6,448 bases of DNA from Chloroflexota bacterium. Lineage in GTDB: Bacteria > Chloroflexota > Dormibacteria > Dormibacterales > Dormibacteraceae. The stretch lies in NCBI GenBank assembly GCA_005880755.1, contig VBGV01000208.1, positions 1 through 6,448 of the forward strand, given 5' to 3'. Positions 1 through 6,113 of the stretch are shown here, in pieces (the stretch's first letter is position 1; each line of letters opens with the position of its first letter). Position numbers and translations under genes: made by a program. A model generated the notes under the pieces. That model was not told the DNA's origin, searched no databases, and was given only the letters and a program-made list of their open reading frames with translations.

Positions 1-1731
1 CGAAGTCAGTTGGATTTGATCCCAGTAGTAGTCGAACATGTTGTTCGAGCCTGCCCCGAGCACGTATGGCTTGAATAGAAAAGCGTCGACCGTGTAGAAG
101 AGCGGGATGTAGGCCACATCGTCGATCAGCTGCCGGCTGAGCGCCTTGTAGTCGGGAATCGCGGCGGTCAGCGGCTCGGTGTCGGCCCTGGCCAGCAGCT
201 CGTCGTACGCGTGGGTCTGATATCCGCTCGAGCAGCTCATGTCCGGACAGCCGGCGGCCTTGCCCCACAGATTGTCGAACCAGTCCTGGGGATGGTTGTA
301 ATCCGCCGCCCAACCGTCACGCGACAGCACGTACGACCCCCTCAACCGCTCGGTGATGAATCGTGTGTGCGGGACGGTCTGGAGGTTGACCGTCACACCA
401 AGGTTCTCCAGCCACTGCGACTGCAGAAACTTGGCCACCGGCTCGTTGAAAGGGTTTTCCGGGTCGTATGTGTAGACGAGGCCCTTGCTCTTGGCCCCGG
501 TGGGATCGCCGGCCAGGAGCAGGCTCCTCGCCTTCACGGGGTCGAAGGTGGCGAGGGGGTCAGAGTTGTCGCCCAGATAGCCGAGCAGTCCCTTCGGGAT
601 CACGCCACCTGTGGCCGCGACGCATGTGATCGAAGAGCAAACGTCGCGGGCGAGCCTGGTCTTGTCCACCGCCATCGCGAACGCGAGGCGCATATCGTGC
701 GAGGCCTTGCCCTGGTCCAGTGTGAAAGGTCCGCCCGCAACCCGCCTCGCGTCAGCCACCATGTTGAAGCTGACGAAGTAGGTCTTGTTCCTGGTCTCGA
801 GTAGGAGCTGCTGTTTCTCGACCGGCTTGGCCTGGATGCGCGCGACGTCGGCCGCCGCCGGGCTGTAGGCGGCGTACCCAAAGAGGTCAAACGCACCGCT
901 CTCATATTTCGCTAGCGCGCTTTGCGGATCGGTCACGACCAGGATCTGAATCTTGCCGAGGGTCGGCTTCGGCCGTCCCCACCAGCTCGGGATCGCGGTG
1001 AACTCGAGCGACTCGTTCACCGTCCGCGCTGACATCTTGAAGGCGCCGGTTCCTATCAGCGTGTCCGGCTTGTTCCACCAGTTTTCGAAATTGCCCTTGA
1101 CCACTTTCTGGTCGACGATCATTCCCGCCACCGAAGGCTGCGCGATCGCCGACTCAAACCACCCCGCGGCGCCTGTCAGCTTCACCACCACTGTGTAGTC
1201 GTCCGGCGCGGTGAGGCCGGACATCGTGACCGCCGGGTCGCTTTTCTCGAGCAGAGCCTCGAGGGCAGCGCCGGAGACCTGGTTGGTCGCTACGTGGTCG
1301 TAGCCGGTGATCGCCGACAGGTTCGACGCGTAAGGGCCCTGCATGGCCGCCGCGCGGTTCCACGAGTACAGCAGGTCTTTCGACGTGACCTTGTCGCCGT
1401 TGGAGAATGTCACGTCCTGTCGGAGCTTGAACGTGTAGGTCGCTCCGTCCGACGAGATCGCCGGCATGCTCGACGCGACGTCTGGGACGACGTTGAGGTT
1501 GCCGTCGAACTTCAACAGACCATCGAACAGGTTCTGCGCGATCTCGGCTTCGGCCTGGCTGTCGATCATCGCGGGGTCGAGGGTGTTGACGTCATGCTGG
1601 ATCGGAAATCGGAGCGTCTGATCGGTGGCGAGGCTGGCCGGCGGGGTGGTGCCGCCCGATCCGTTTGAACACGAGACGAATGCAAGGCAAATGAGCGCAG
1701 CCAACAGCCGCCATCCGCCGGTGCGTACCAT
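1..1731 (-). CDS. ABC transporter family 5 (OppA/DppA-like) substrate-binding lipoprotein, 3' end cut by window edge
   Basis: Probably captures peptides or a related solute outside the cytoplasmic membrane and delivers them to an ABC importer. The frame is open for 577 codons from ATG 1731 to the left edge with no stop. Residues 1-21 form a lipoprotein signal: basic start, hydrophobic stretch, then FVSC with Cys21 as the likely lipidated residue, followed by a Ser/Gly/Thr-rich linker. This supports the chosen start. The family 5 solute-binding fold follows: LDPAMIDS (51-58), NLFDGLLKFD (67-76), a TYTFKLRQDVTFSNGDKVTSKD stretch in two parts around 98-119, IGTGAFK (226-232), DGWAADY (472-478) and YIPLFYTVDAFLFKPYVLG (541-559). 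The last motif is normally near the C-terminus, so only a few residues are likely missing. Cys366/Cys370 and Cys495/Cys500 could form disulfides (inference). No permease or ATPase gene is in the window, so the substrate is unknown. Confidence 0.94.
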   Translation of the reverse strand, partial: MVRTGGWRLLAALICLAFVSCSNGSGGTTPPASLATDQTLRFPIQHDVNTLDPAMIDSQAEAEIAQNLFDGLLKFDGNLNVVPDVASSMPAISSDGATYTFKLRQDVTFSNGDKVTSKDLLYSWNRAAAMQGPYASNLSAITGYDHVATNQVSGAALEALLEKSDPAVTMSGLTAPDDYTVVVKLTGAAGWFESAIAQPSVAGMIVDQKVVKGNFENWWNKPDTLIGTGAFKMSARTVNESLEFTAIPSWWGRPKPTLGKIQILVVTDPQSALAKYESGAFDLFGYAAYSPAAADVARIQAKPVEKQQLLLETRNKTYFVSFNMVADARRVAGGPFTLDQGKASHDMRLAFAMAVDKTRLARDVCSSITCVAATGGVIPKGLLGYLGDNSDPLATFDPVKARSLLLAGDPTGAKSKGLVYTYDPENPFNEPVAKFLQSQWLENLGVTVNLQTVPHTRFITERLRGSYVLSRDGWAADYNHPQDWFDNLWGKAAGCPDMSCSSGYQTHAYDELLARADTEPLTAAIPDYKALSRQLIDDVAYIPLFYTVDAFLFKPYVLGAGSNNMFDYYWDQIQLTS

Positions 1732-1749
1732 CTGCGGTTGATGAGCGTA
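1726..1749. promoter_or_regulatory. Possible back-to-back promoter zone between divergent starts
   Basis: The two start codons (minus ATG 1731, plus ATG 1741) are separated by only 9 bp, so both promoters must overlap the opposite gene's coding sequence. A TANNNT-type -10 hexamer occurs for each direction: TACCAT at 1726-1731 for the plus gene and TACGCT (complement of 1744-1749) for the minus gene. Either would place transcription starts within a few bases of the start codons, giving leaderless or nearly leaderless mRNAs. I see no convincing -35 element. Such short hexamers occur often by chance, so this is a suggestion only. Confidence 0.2.
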
Positions 1750-3984
1750 CCCGCCAGGGGTAGGCGGCGGCAGGAAGGCGGTGAAAAGGTCACGGGAGCG
1801 ACCCGATTCACAGCCGACCTCGAGCTCGCGGGCCTGCTCCATGTGCACCTGGTCGTCGCCCACACGCCGAGGGCGCGCATTCGGGGAATCGAGACCGCCG
1901 CCGCGCGCTCGGCGCCGGGAGTCGTCGACGTGATTACGGGCCGCGACCTTCCGGAGCTGGACAGCGCGGGCCCTGACCTCCCGCTGGCGGTGGATCACGT
2001 CTACTACGTGGGTCAACCGGTCGTAGCGGTCGTGGCGGAAAGCGAAGCCGAGGCGGCTGACGCAGCGGCGCTGGTCGAGGTCGATTACGAAGAATCCCGG
2101 CCGGTCGTGGACGCGTCGGCGGCGATGGACGAACGATCGCCCCTCGTCCTTGACGAGGCGAAAGCCGCGGACGACGACGATGCGTCGGTTCATGGCGCGT
2201 CCGCCGCCGCCGATCGCGCGCCGGAGGAGCGTCCCCGCAATGTCACGGGAGTGGCGCATCTGAAGCGCGGAGACGTTGACGCAGCGCTGAAGCAGGCCGA
2301 CCTGGTCGTGCGCGAGACGTATCGGTTTGCCGGCGCGCACCACTCGTTCCTGGAGCCGCACGTGGCCGTCGCGCGGCCCGAGCCGGACGGCGGGCTGACC
2401 ATCTGGTCGCCGACGCAGGGACCGTTCGTCGTGCGCGGCACCATCACCTCGCTTGTCGATCTCCCCCCGCACAAAGTCCGGGTGGTCCCGATGCCCGTGG
2501 GCGGCGGTTTCGGAGGCAAGATCGAGCTTCTGGAGCCGCTGCTGGCGCTGATTGCCCTTCGCCTCGGACGCGCCGTGCGCCTCTCGCTGGCAAGGTCGCA
2601 CGAGTTTGTCGTCGGCCATCCGGCCCCGGCCGCGCAGTTCGACATGGAGCTGGGCGCGCGCACAGACGGCACCCTGCTCGCACTTCGTGCGCGATACCAC
2701 TACGACAACGGCGCCAGCGCCGGCTGGCATGCCGGACTCACCGCAAGCTTCCTGGGCGGGACATACCGCATCCCGAGCTTCGACATTCGCGGGCTCGAGG
2801 TTTCGACCAACAAAACCCCCACCGACGCGTACCGGGCGCCGGGCGCGACGCAAGCGTACTTCGCCCTCGAGTCGGCGCTCGATGAGCTGGCGGCCAAGCT
2901 GAACATGGACCCCATCGAGCTGCGGCTGCGCAACGTGTCGCGCGAGGGCGACCCGACCGCGGACGGCCATCCCTGGCCGCGCATCGCGTCGACAGAGGTT
3001 CTCGAGGAGGCCAGGCGACATCCCGTCTACACCGCACCCCTCGGTCCCGGCGAAGCTGTCGGCGTCGCCCTCGGCGCGTGGGGCGGGGCACGGACTCCGT
3101 CCGCCGCGGGATGCCGCGTCGAGCCCGATGGCACGGTCGCCGTGACGGTTGGCTCTCCGGACATCAGCGGCACCGCGACCGGCCTGGCGCTGATCGCGGC
3201 CCAGGCCTTCGGCATCGCGCCAGATAAGGTCAGGGTCGAGGTCGCGGACACCTCCAACGCGCCGTTCAGCGCCACCTCGAGCGGCAGCCAGGTCACCTAT
3301 AGCGTCGGTGGCGCGGTCTATGAGGCGGCGCTTGAAGCCCGCCGGCAGCTGCTCGAGATCGCGACCGAAGAGCTCGAGGCTGCCGCCGAGGATCTCGACA
3401 TCGTCGACGGGCGGGTCGCTGTCCGGGGCGCGCCGGCCCGATCAGTTGAGATCACGCGGCTGGTTTCGATGAGCCAGCAGTTCATGGGCCGCCACAAACC
3501 GATCCAGGCCACCGGCCGGTCGGCCGTGCAGGAGGCGTCGCCGATGTTCACCGTGCACATCGCGCGGGTGCGCCTCGACCGCGAGACCGGCGCCTACCAG
3601 CTGACCGGCTACGCAGCCATCCAGGACGTGGGCCATGCGATCAACCCGCCCGAGGTCGAGGCCCAGGTACACGGTGGCGCCACACAGTCGATCGGGCGCG
3701 CGCTCGGCGAGCAGCTCGTGTACGACAGCGACGGCCAGCTGCGAAGCGGGTCGTTCCTCGACTACGAGCTGCCCGCGGCTGACCAGATCCCGAACATCGA
3801 CGTGCGGCTCGTCGAAGTCCCTTCCCCGGTCGGTCCACTCGGCGCCAAGGGCGTGGGCGAACCGCCGGCCATCCCTGGGACCGCCGCCGTCGCCAACGCG
3901 GTCTCGCGCGCGGCGGGCGTGCGCGTGCGCGACGTCCCGATCGATCGCTCGCTTCTGGCGGGGATCAGCAACAACGGACGGTAG
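1741..3984 (+). CDS. Xanthine dehydrogenase/aldehyde oxidase family molybdopterin-binding large subunit
   Basis: Catalytic subunit of a molybdenum hydroxylase, which uses water to hydroxylate a heterocycle, aldehyde or similar substrate and passes electrons to Fe-S and FAD partner subunits. The product is 747 residues, normal for a stand-alone large subunit. The N-terminal a/b hammerhead starts at KVTGATRFTADL (about 17-28). Moco-binding domains follow, with SPTQG (223-227; Gln226 fits the conserved Gln near Mo), GGGFGGK (254-260), AYRAPGATQ (363-371), AFSATSSGSQ in the second Moco domain, and GVGEPP (704-709), whose Glu707 matches the family's catalytic base. The AYRAPG loop differs from the AYxCSFR loop of form I CO dehydrogenase, so this is not a canonical CoxL. 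Homology begins almost at the N-terminus, so ATG 1741 (or TTG 1738 just before it) must be close to the true start; no Shine-Dalgarno site is visible. The Fe-S and FAD subunit genes usually found beside it are absent on both sides. Substrate cannot be told from sequence. Confidence 0.94.
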   Translation: MSVPARGRRRQEGGEKVTGATRFTADLELAGLLHVHLVVAHTPRARIRGIETAAARSAPGVVDVITGRDLPELDSAGPDLPLAVDHVYYVGQPVVAVVAESEAEAADAAALVEVDYEESRPVVDASAAMDERSPLVLDEAKAADDDDASVHGASAAADRAPEERPRNVTGVAHLKRGDVDAALKQADLVVRETYRFAGAHHSFLEPHVAVARPEPDGGLTIWSPTQGPFVVRGTITSLVDLPPHKVRVVPMPVGGGFGGKIELLEPLLALIALRLGRAVRLSLARSHEFVVGHPAPAAQFDMELGARTDGTLLALRARYHYDNGASAGWHAGLTASFLGGTYRIPSFDIRGLEVSTNKTPTDAYRAPGATQAYFALESALDELAAKLNMDPIELRLRNVSREGDPTADGHPWPRIASTEVLEEARRHPVYTAPLGPGEAVGVALGAWGGARTPSAAGCRVEPDGTVAVTVGSPDISGTATGLALIAAQAFGIAPDKVRVEVADTSNAPFSATSSGSQVTYSVGGAVYEAALEARRQLLEIATEELEAAAEDLDIVDGRVAVRGAPARSVEITRLVSMSQQFMGRHKPIQATGRSAVQEASPMFTVHIARVRLDRETGAYQLTGYAAIQDVGHAINPPEVEAQVHGGATQSIGRALGEQLVYDSDGQLRSGSFLDYELPAADQIPNIDVRLVEVPSPVGPLGAKGVGEPPAIPGTAAVANAVSRAAGVRVRDVPIDRSLLAGISNNGR

Positions 3985-4009
3985 CCTCCGCGGCTACGTC
4001 GCTCGGACG

Positions 4010-5680
4010 TTGCCCGGCCGGTCCACGATCCTGGTCAGCAACCGCGGGCCGCACGACCCGCGAGAGGACGGAACCTTCAGACGCGGGGCTGGAGGCGTGG
4101 TCACCGCCCTGCTGACACTGGCCGAAGCGACCGGCGCGGACTGGGTCGCCTGTGCGCGCACCGACGCGGAACGACGGCTCGCCGAGCGCGCCGGCCAGGG
4201 CCTGAAAGTCCGGCTGACCAGCGGGACCGGCCGTCTCCACTACGCGACGCCGACTCGCGAGCAGTACGACATGTACTACGGCGTGATCGCCAACCCGGTG
4301 CTGTGGTTCATCCAGCACTACCTGTGGGACCTCGGCAACGAGCCGGTCATCGACGACCGCGTCCACCAGGCGTGGACCGACGGCTACGTCCAGGTCAACC
4401 TGCAGATGGCGGAGAAGGTGATCGAGCTCGCCAACGCGGCGACGAAACCCGCGCTGGTGCTCGTGCACGACTACCAGCTGTACCTCGTCCCGCGCCTGGT
4501 GCGGGAGGCCGTGCCGAACGCGCTGATCCAGCACTTCATACACGTCCCGTGGCCGACCCCGCAGTACTGGAAGGTGCTGCCCAAGCACATGCGCGACCCG
4601 ATCCTCGAAGGCGTGCTGGGCTGCGACGTCGTCGGCTTCCAGTCCAGCCTCGACGTGCGCAACTTCCTCCTGACGTGCGAGGAGAACCTCGGCCTGCAGG
4701 TCGACGAGCACGAGCGCGCCGTAGTCTCGGGCGGACGCATCGTCTACGCGCGGCACTATCCGATCTCGGTCGATGTCGGCTCGACTACAAGGCTCGCCTC
4801 ATCACGAGGGGTCAAGCGACAGGAGGAAGACATCGCGACGTGGCGGCCGCCCTATCTCATTGCGCGCATCGACCGCACCGATCCGTCCAAGAACATCGTG
4901 CGTGGCTTCATCGCCTACGAAAAGCTGCTGCGCTATCACCCGGAGCTGCGGGGCAAGGTCCAGTTCTGGGCCTTTCTGCAGCCATCGCGCCAGGACGTTG
5001 CCGCCTACGTCCGCTATCTGCGACAGATCAAGCAGACAGCCAACCGAATCAACAGCGACCTCGGCACGGACGACTGGCGGCCCATCAGGCTCGAAATCGG
5101 GGAGAGCGAGCGCAAGGCGATCGCCGCCCTGAAGAACTTCGACGTGCTGCTGGTGAATCCCGTCTATGACGGCCTCAACTTGGTCGCGAAGGAAGGGGCC
5201 CTGGTCAACCAGACCGACGGCTTGATCGTGCTCTCAGAAAACGCGGGCGCGCACGAAGAGCTGAGGGGCCATGTCCTATCGATCAATCCTTTCGACGTCG
5301 AAGCGACGGCGGCGGCGCTGCACGCCGGGCTGACGATGGCCGCCGAGGAACGCAAACGGATGAACGAATCTCTTGCAGCAATGCCGCCGCTCCCTCGGGC
5401 CCCTGCACCACCATGTCGCACCGCCCGAAAAGATCCTTCGGCGCTTCGGGCGACCACACGCCGACACACATGTGCGGGATGTCCAGCCCGCTCACGTACT
5501 CGAACAGCGAGCGGTCGTTCTCGTCGTCGCCGAAGCACACGACGCCGCCAGGATCTTCGCCTGGAAGCAGCGCCGCCATGGCGCTCCCCTTGCCCGCCTT
5601 CGGCGCATGGACTTCGATCACCTTGCGTCCCAACGCGGCTTCAAGGCGGGCGCCGTCGAGCAGCGGCTGAAGCAGCTTGA
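4010..5680 (+). CDS. otsA: Trehalose-6-phosphate synthase (GT20, OtsA-like) with aberrant C-terminus
   Basis: Cytoplasmic GT-B glycosyltransferase joining UDP-glucose and glucose-6-phosphate into trehalose-6-phosphate. Numbering from TTG 4010, the E. coli OtsA active-site set is present: VSNRG (9-13, Arg12), Tyr90 and Trp99 in YYGVIANPVLW, HDYQL (153-157, Asp154), His178 in HVPWPTP, Arg289 and Lys294 in DRTDPSK, Arg327 in PSRQD, and Asp387 to Glu395 in DGLNLVAKE, followed by LSENAGAHEEL. TTG 4010 is chosen because it lies just before the conserved ILVSNRG strand, about 25 bp after the upstream stop; there is no upstream ATG/GTG in frame after that stop and no clear Shine-Dalgarno. It is probably co-transcribed with the molybdenum subunit gene. 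Recognisable similarity stops at about residue 457 (position 5380). The expected C-terminal segment (an ND...W...F helix in OtsA) is absent from all three frames. The remaining 98 or so residues are Arg/Pro-rich and antisense to the phosphatase gene, so the natural C-terminus is probably lost. Confidence 0.86.
   Translation: MPGRSTILVSNRGPHDPREDGTFRRGAGGVVTALLTLAEATGADWVACARTDAERRLAERAGQGLKVRLTSGTGRLHYATPTREQYDMYYGVIANPVLWFIQHYLWDLGNEPVIDDRVHQAWTDGYVQVNLQMAEKVIELANAATKPALVLVHDYQLYLVPRLVREAVPNALIQHFIHVPWPTPQYWKVLPKHMRDPILEGVLGCDVVGFQSSLDVRNFLLTCEENLGLQVDEHERAVVSGGRIVYARHYPISVDVGSTTRLASSRGVKRQEEDIATWRPPYLIARIDRTDPSKNIVRGFIAYEKLLRYHPELRGKVQFWAFLQPSRQDVAAYVRYLRQIKQTANRINSDLGTDDWRPIRLEIGESERKAIAALKNFDVLLVNPVYDGLNLVAKEGALVNQTDGLIVLSENAGAHEELRGHVLSINPFDVEATAAALHAGLTMAAEERKRMNESLAAMPPLPRAPAPPCRTARKDPSALRATTRRHTCAGCPARSRTRTASGRSRRRRSTRRRQDLRLEAAPPWRSPCPPSAHGLRSPCVPTRLQGGRRRAAAEAA
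5283..5680. other. Convergent antisense overlap of otsA and otsB 3' ends
   Basis: The synthase frame (plus) and phosphatase frame (minus) share these 398 bp. Only about 5360-5390 is recognisable in both proteins. From there to 5680 the plus-strand frame is an Arg/Pro-rich shadow of the conserved phosphatase sequence, and from there to 5283 the minus-strand frame is a shadow of the conserved synthase sequence. No terminator hairpin with a T-run is visible for either transcript. This is best read as a junction between two coding segments whose own 3' ends are missing or shortened. Confidence 0.6.
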
Positions 5681-6113
5681 GCATCTGCTCGCCGGTCAGA
5701 TCGGTAAGGCGAAAATGGATCGCCGTGCTCGCGGGCTTGACCTCGAGCCAGGATCCTGGGATTCGTTCGAGCAATTTGCTGGTGTCGGCGTTGAAGCGGT
5801 CGAGTGCTTCTCTTTGGGCTTTGCGAGGGATGGCGAGGCCGCTGTCACCGATCAACCGCACGCCAGGTATGGGGACGAGGTGCTCGAGCTGGGCGGGTGG
5901 GCGGCTGCTCAGGACGATCACATCCGCCAGCAGCGGTACGAGCTGCTCCAGCGCCTCCAGGGCTTCGGGGCGGGCCCGGGCCGCCGCAGGGTCCTGGACG
6001 ATCTCGGCCAGGGAATCATCCCTCCACTCTACAAACGCGGGCGGTGCCGCTCGATCACCGATTTGAGTTCTTTTTCGAATTTCAATGTGCCGAAAGTGAA
6101 TGTCTGTCCCCAA
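5283..6113 (-). CDS. otsB: Trehalose-6-phosphate phosphatase-like HAD protein (OtsB-like) with degenerate motif I
   Basis: By family, dephosphorylates trehalose-6-phosphate to trehalose. Numbered from TTG 6113 (276 residues): QDPAAARARPEALEAL (40-55) and VLSSRP (67-72, motif II Ser), LIGDSGL (87-93), WLEVKPASTAIHFR (122-135, like the family's WVEDK...ALHYR), EVHAPKAGKGSAMAALL (167-183, motif III Lys175) and CFGDDENDRSLF (193-204, motif IV Asp196/Asp197 and Asp200), ending near AAALLQEI (242-249). The motif I site reads FVEWRDDSLAEIV (27-39) instead of the usual FLDYDGTLAPIV: the nucleophilic Asp is Glu or Trp depending on alignment. The start is unclear. TTG 6113 lies inside the aidB 3' end, codes 28 or so residues with no family similarity and lacks a Shine-Dalgarno; no ATG/GTG/TTG occurs in frame near the aidB stop. 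The last 27 residues are antisense to the synthase. It may be intact but inactive, repurposed, or a pseudogene. Confidence 0.68.
   Translation of the reverse strand: MGTDIHFRHIEIRKRTQIGDRAAPPAFVEWRDDSLAEIVQDPAAARARPEALEALEQLVPLLADVIVLSSRPPAQLEHLVPIPGVRLIGDSGLAIPRKAQREALDRFNADTSKLLERIPGSWLEVKPASTAIHFRLTDLTGEQMLKLLQPLLDGARLEAALGRKVIEVHAPKAGKGSAMAALLPGEDPGGVVCFGDDENDRSLFEYVSGLDIPHMCVGVWSPEAPKDLFGRCDMVVQGPEGAAALLQEIRSSVCVPRRPSSARRAAPPPSLRRRKD
6020..6025 (-). promoter_or_regulatory. Strong Shine-Dalgarno-like GGAGGG just after the aidB stop
   Basis: On the minus strand GGAGGG lies a few bases downstream of the aidB TAG (6029-6031). It is followed directly by an ATG (6019-6017) that is out of frame with the phosphatase, and 8 bases later by an in-frame CTG (6011-6009, Leu35 of the long phosphatase reading). 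Initiation at that CTG would give a protein of 242 residues starting at about LAEIVQDP, with no motif I. It is the best ribosome-binding-like sequence seen at any gene boundary in the window, which suggests a gene start here. CTG starts are rare and the motif could be chance. Confidence 0.35.

Noticed and set aside
211..804. A 197-codon plus-strand frame near the left edge
   Set aside because: It is antisense to well-conserved solute-binding protein sequence and has shadow-like composition.
1741..3984. Annotation as form I carbon monoxide dehydrogenase CoxL
   Set aside because: The AYxCSFR loop is absent (AYRAPGATQ instead), and no CoxS or CoxM gene is adjacent.
3635..4009. Upstream extension of the synthase frame inside the molybdenum subunit gene
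   Set aside because: The translation is Arg/Ser/Thr-rich and out of frame with the strongly conserved GVGEPP region of the large subunit; synthase homology starts only after 4025.
3965..4756. A 263-codon open frame on the minus strand, antisense to the trehalose synthase
   Set aside because: It mirrors the conserved synthase codons, is rich in Val/Asp/His/Arg as expected for the complement of GC-biased codons, and shows no recognisable domain.
4010..5383. Glucosylglycerol-phosphate synthase instead of trehalose-6-phosphate synthase
   Set aside because: The counterparts of the OtsA glucose-6-phosphate-contacting residues (Arg12, Tyr90, Trp99, Arg327) are all present and a trehalose-phosphatase-like gene is adjacent. 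The alternative cannot be fully excluded without phylogeny.
5340..5420. Palindromic chimera or long inverted repeat at the synthase/phosphatase junction
   Set aside because: By eye the two sides of the junction are not reverse complements of each other, so a simple template-switch palindrome does not explain it.
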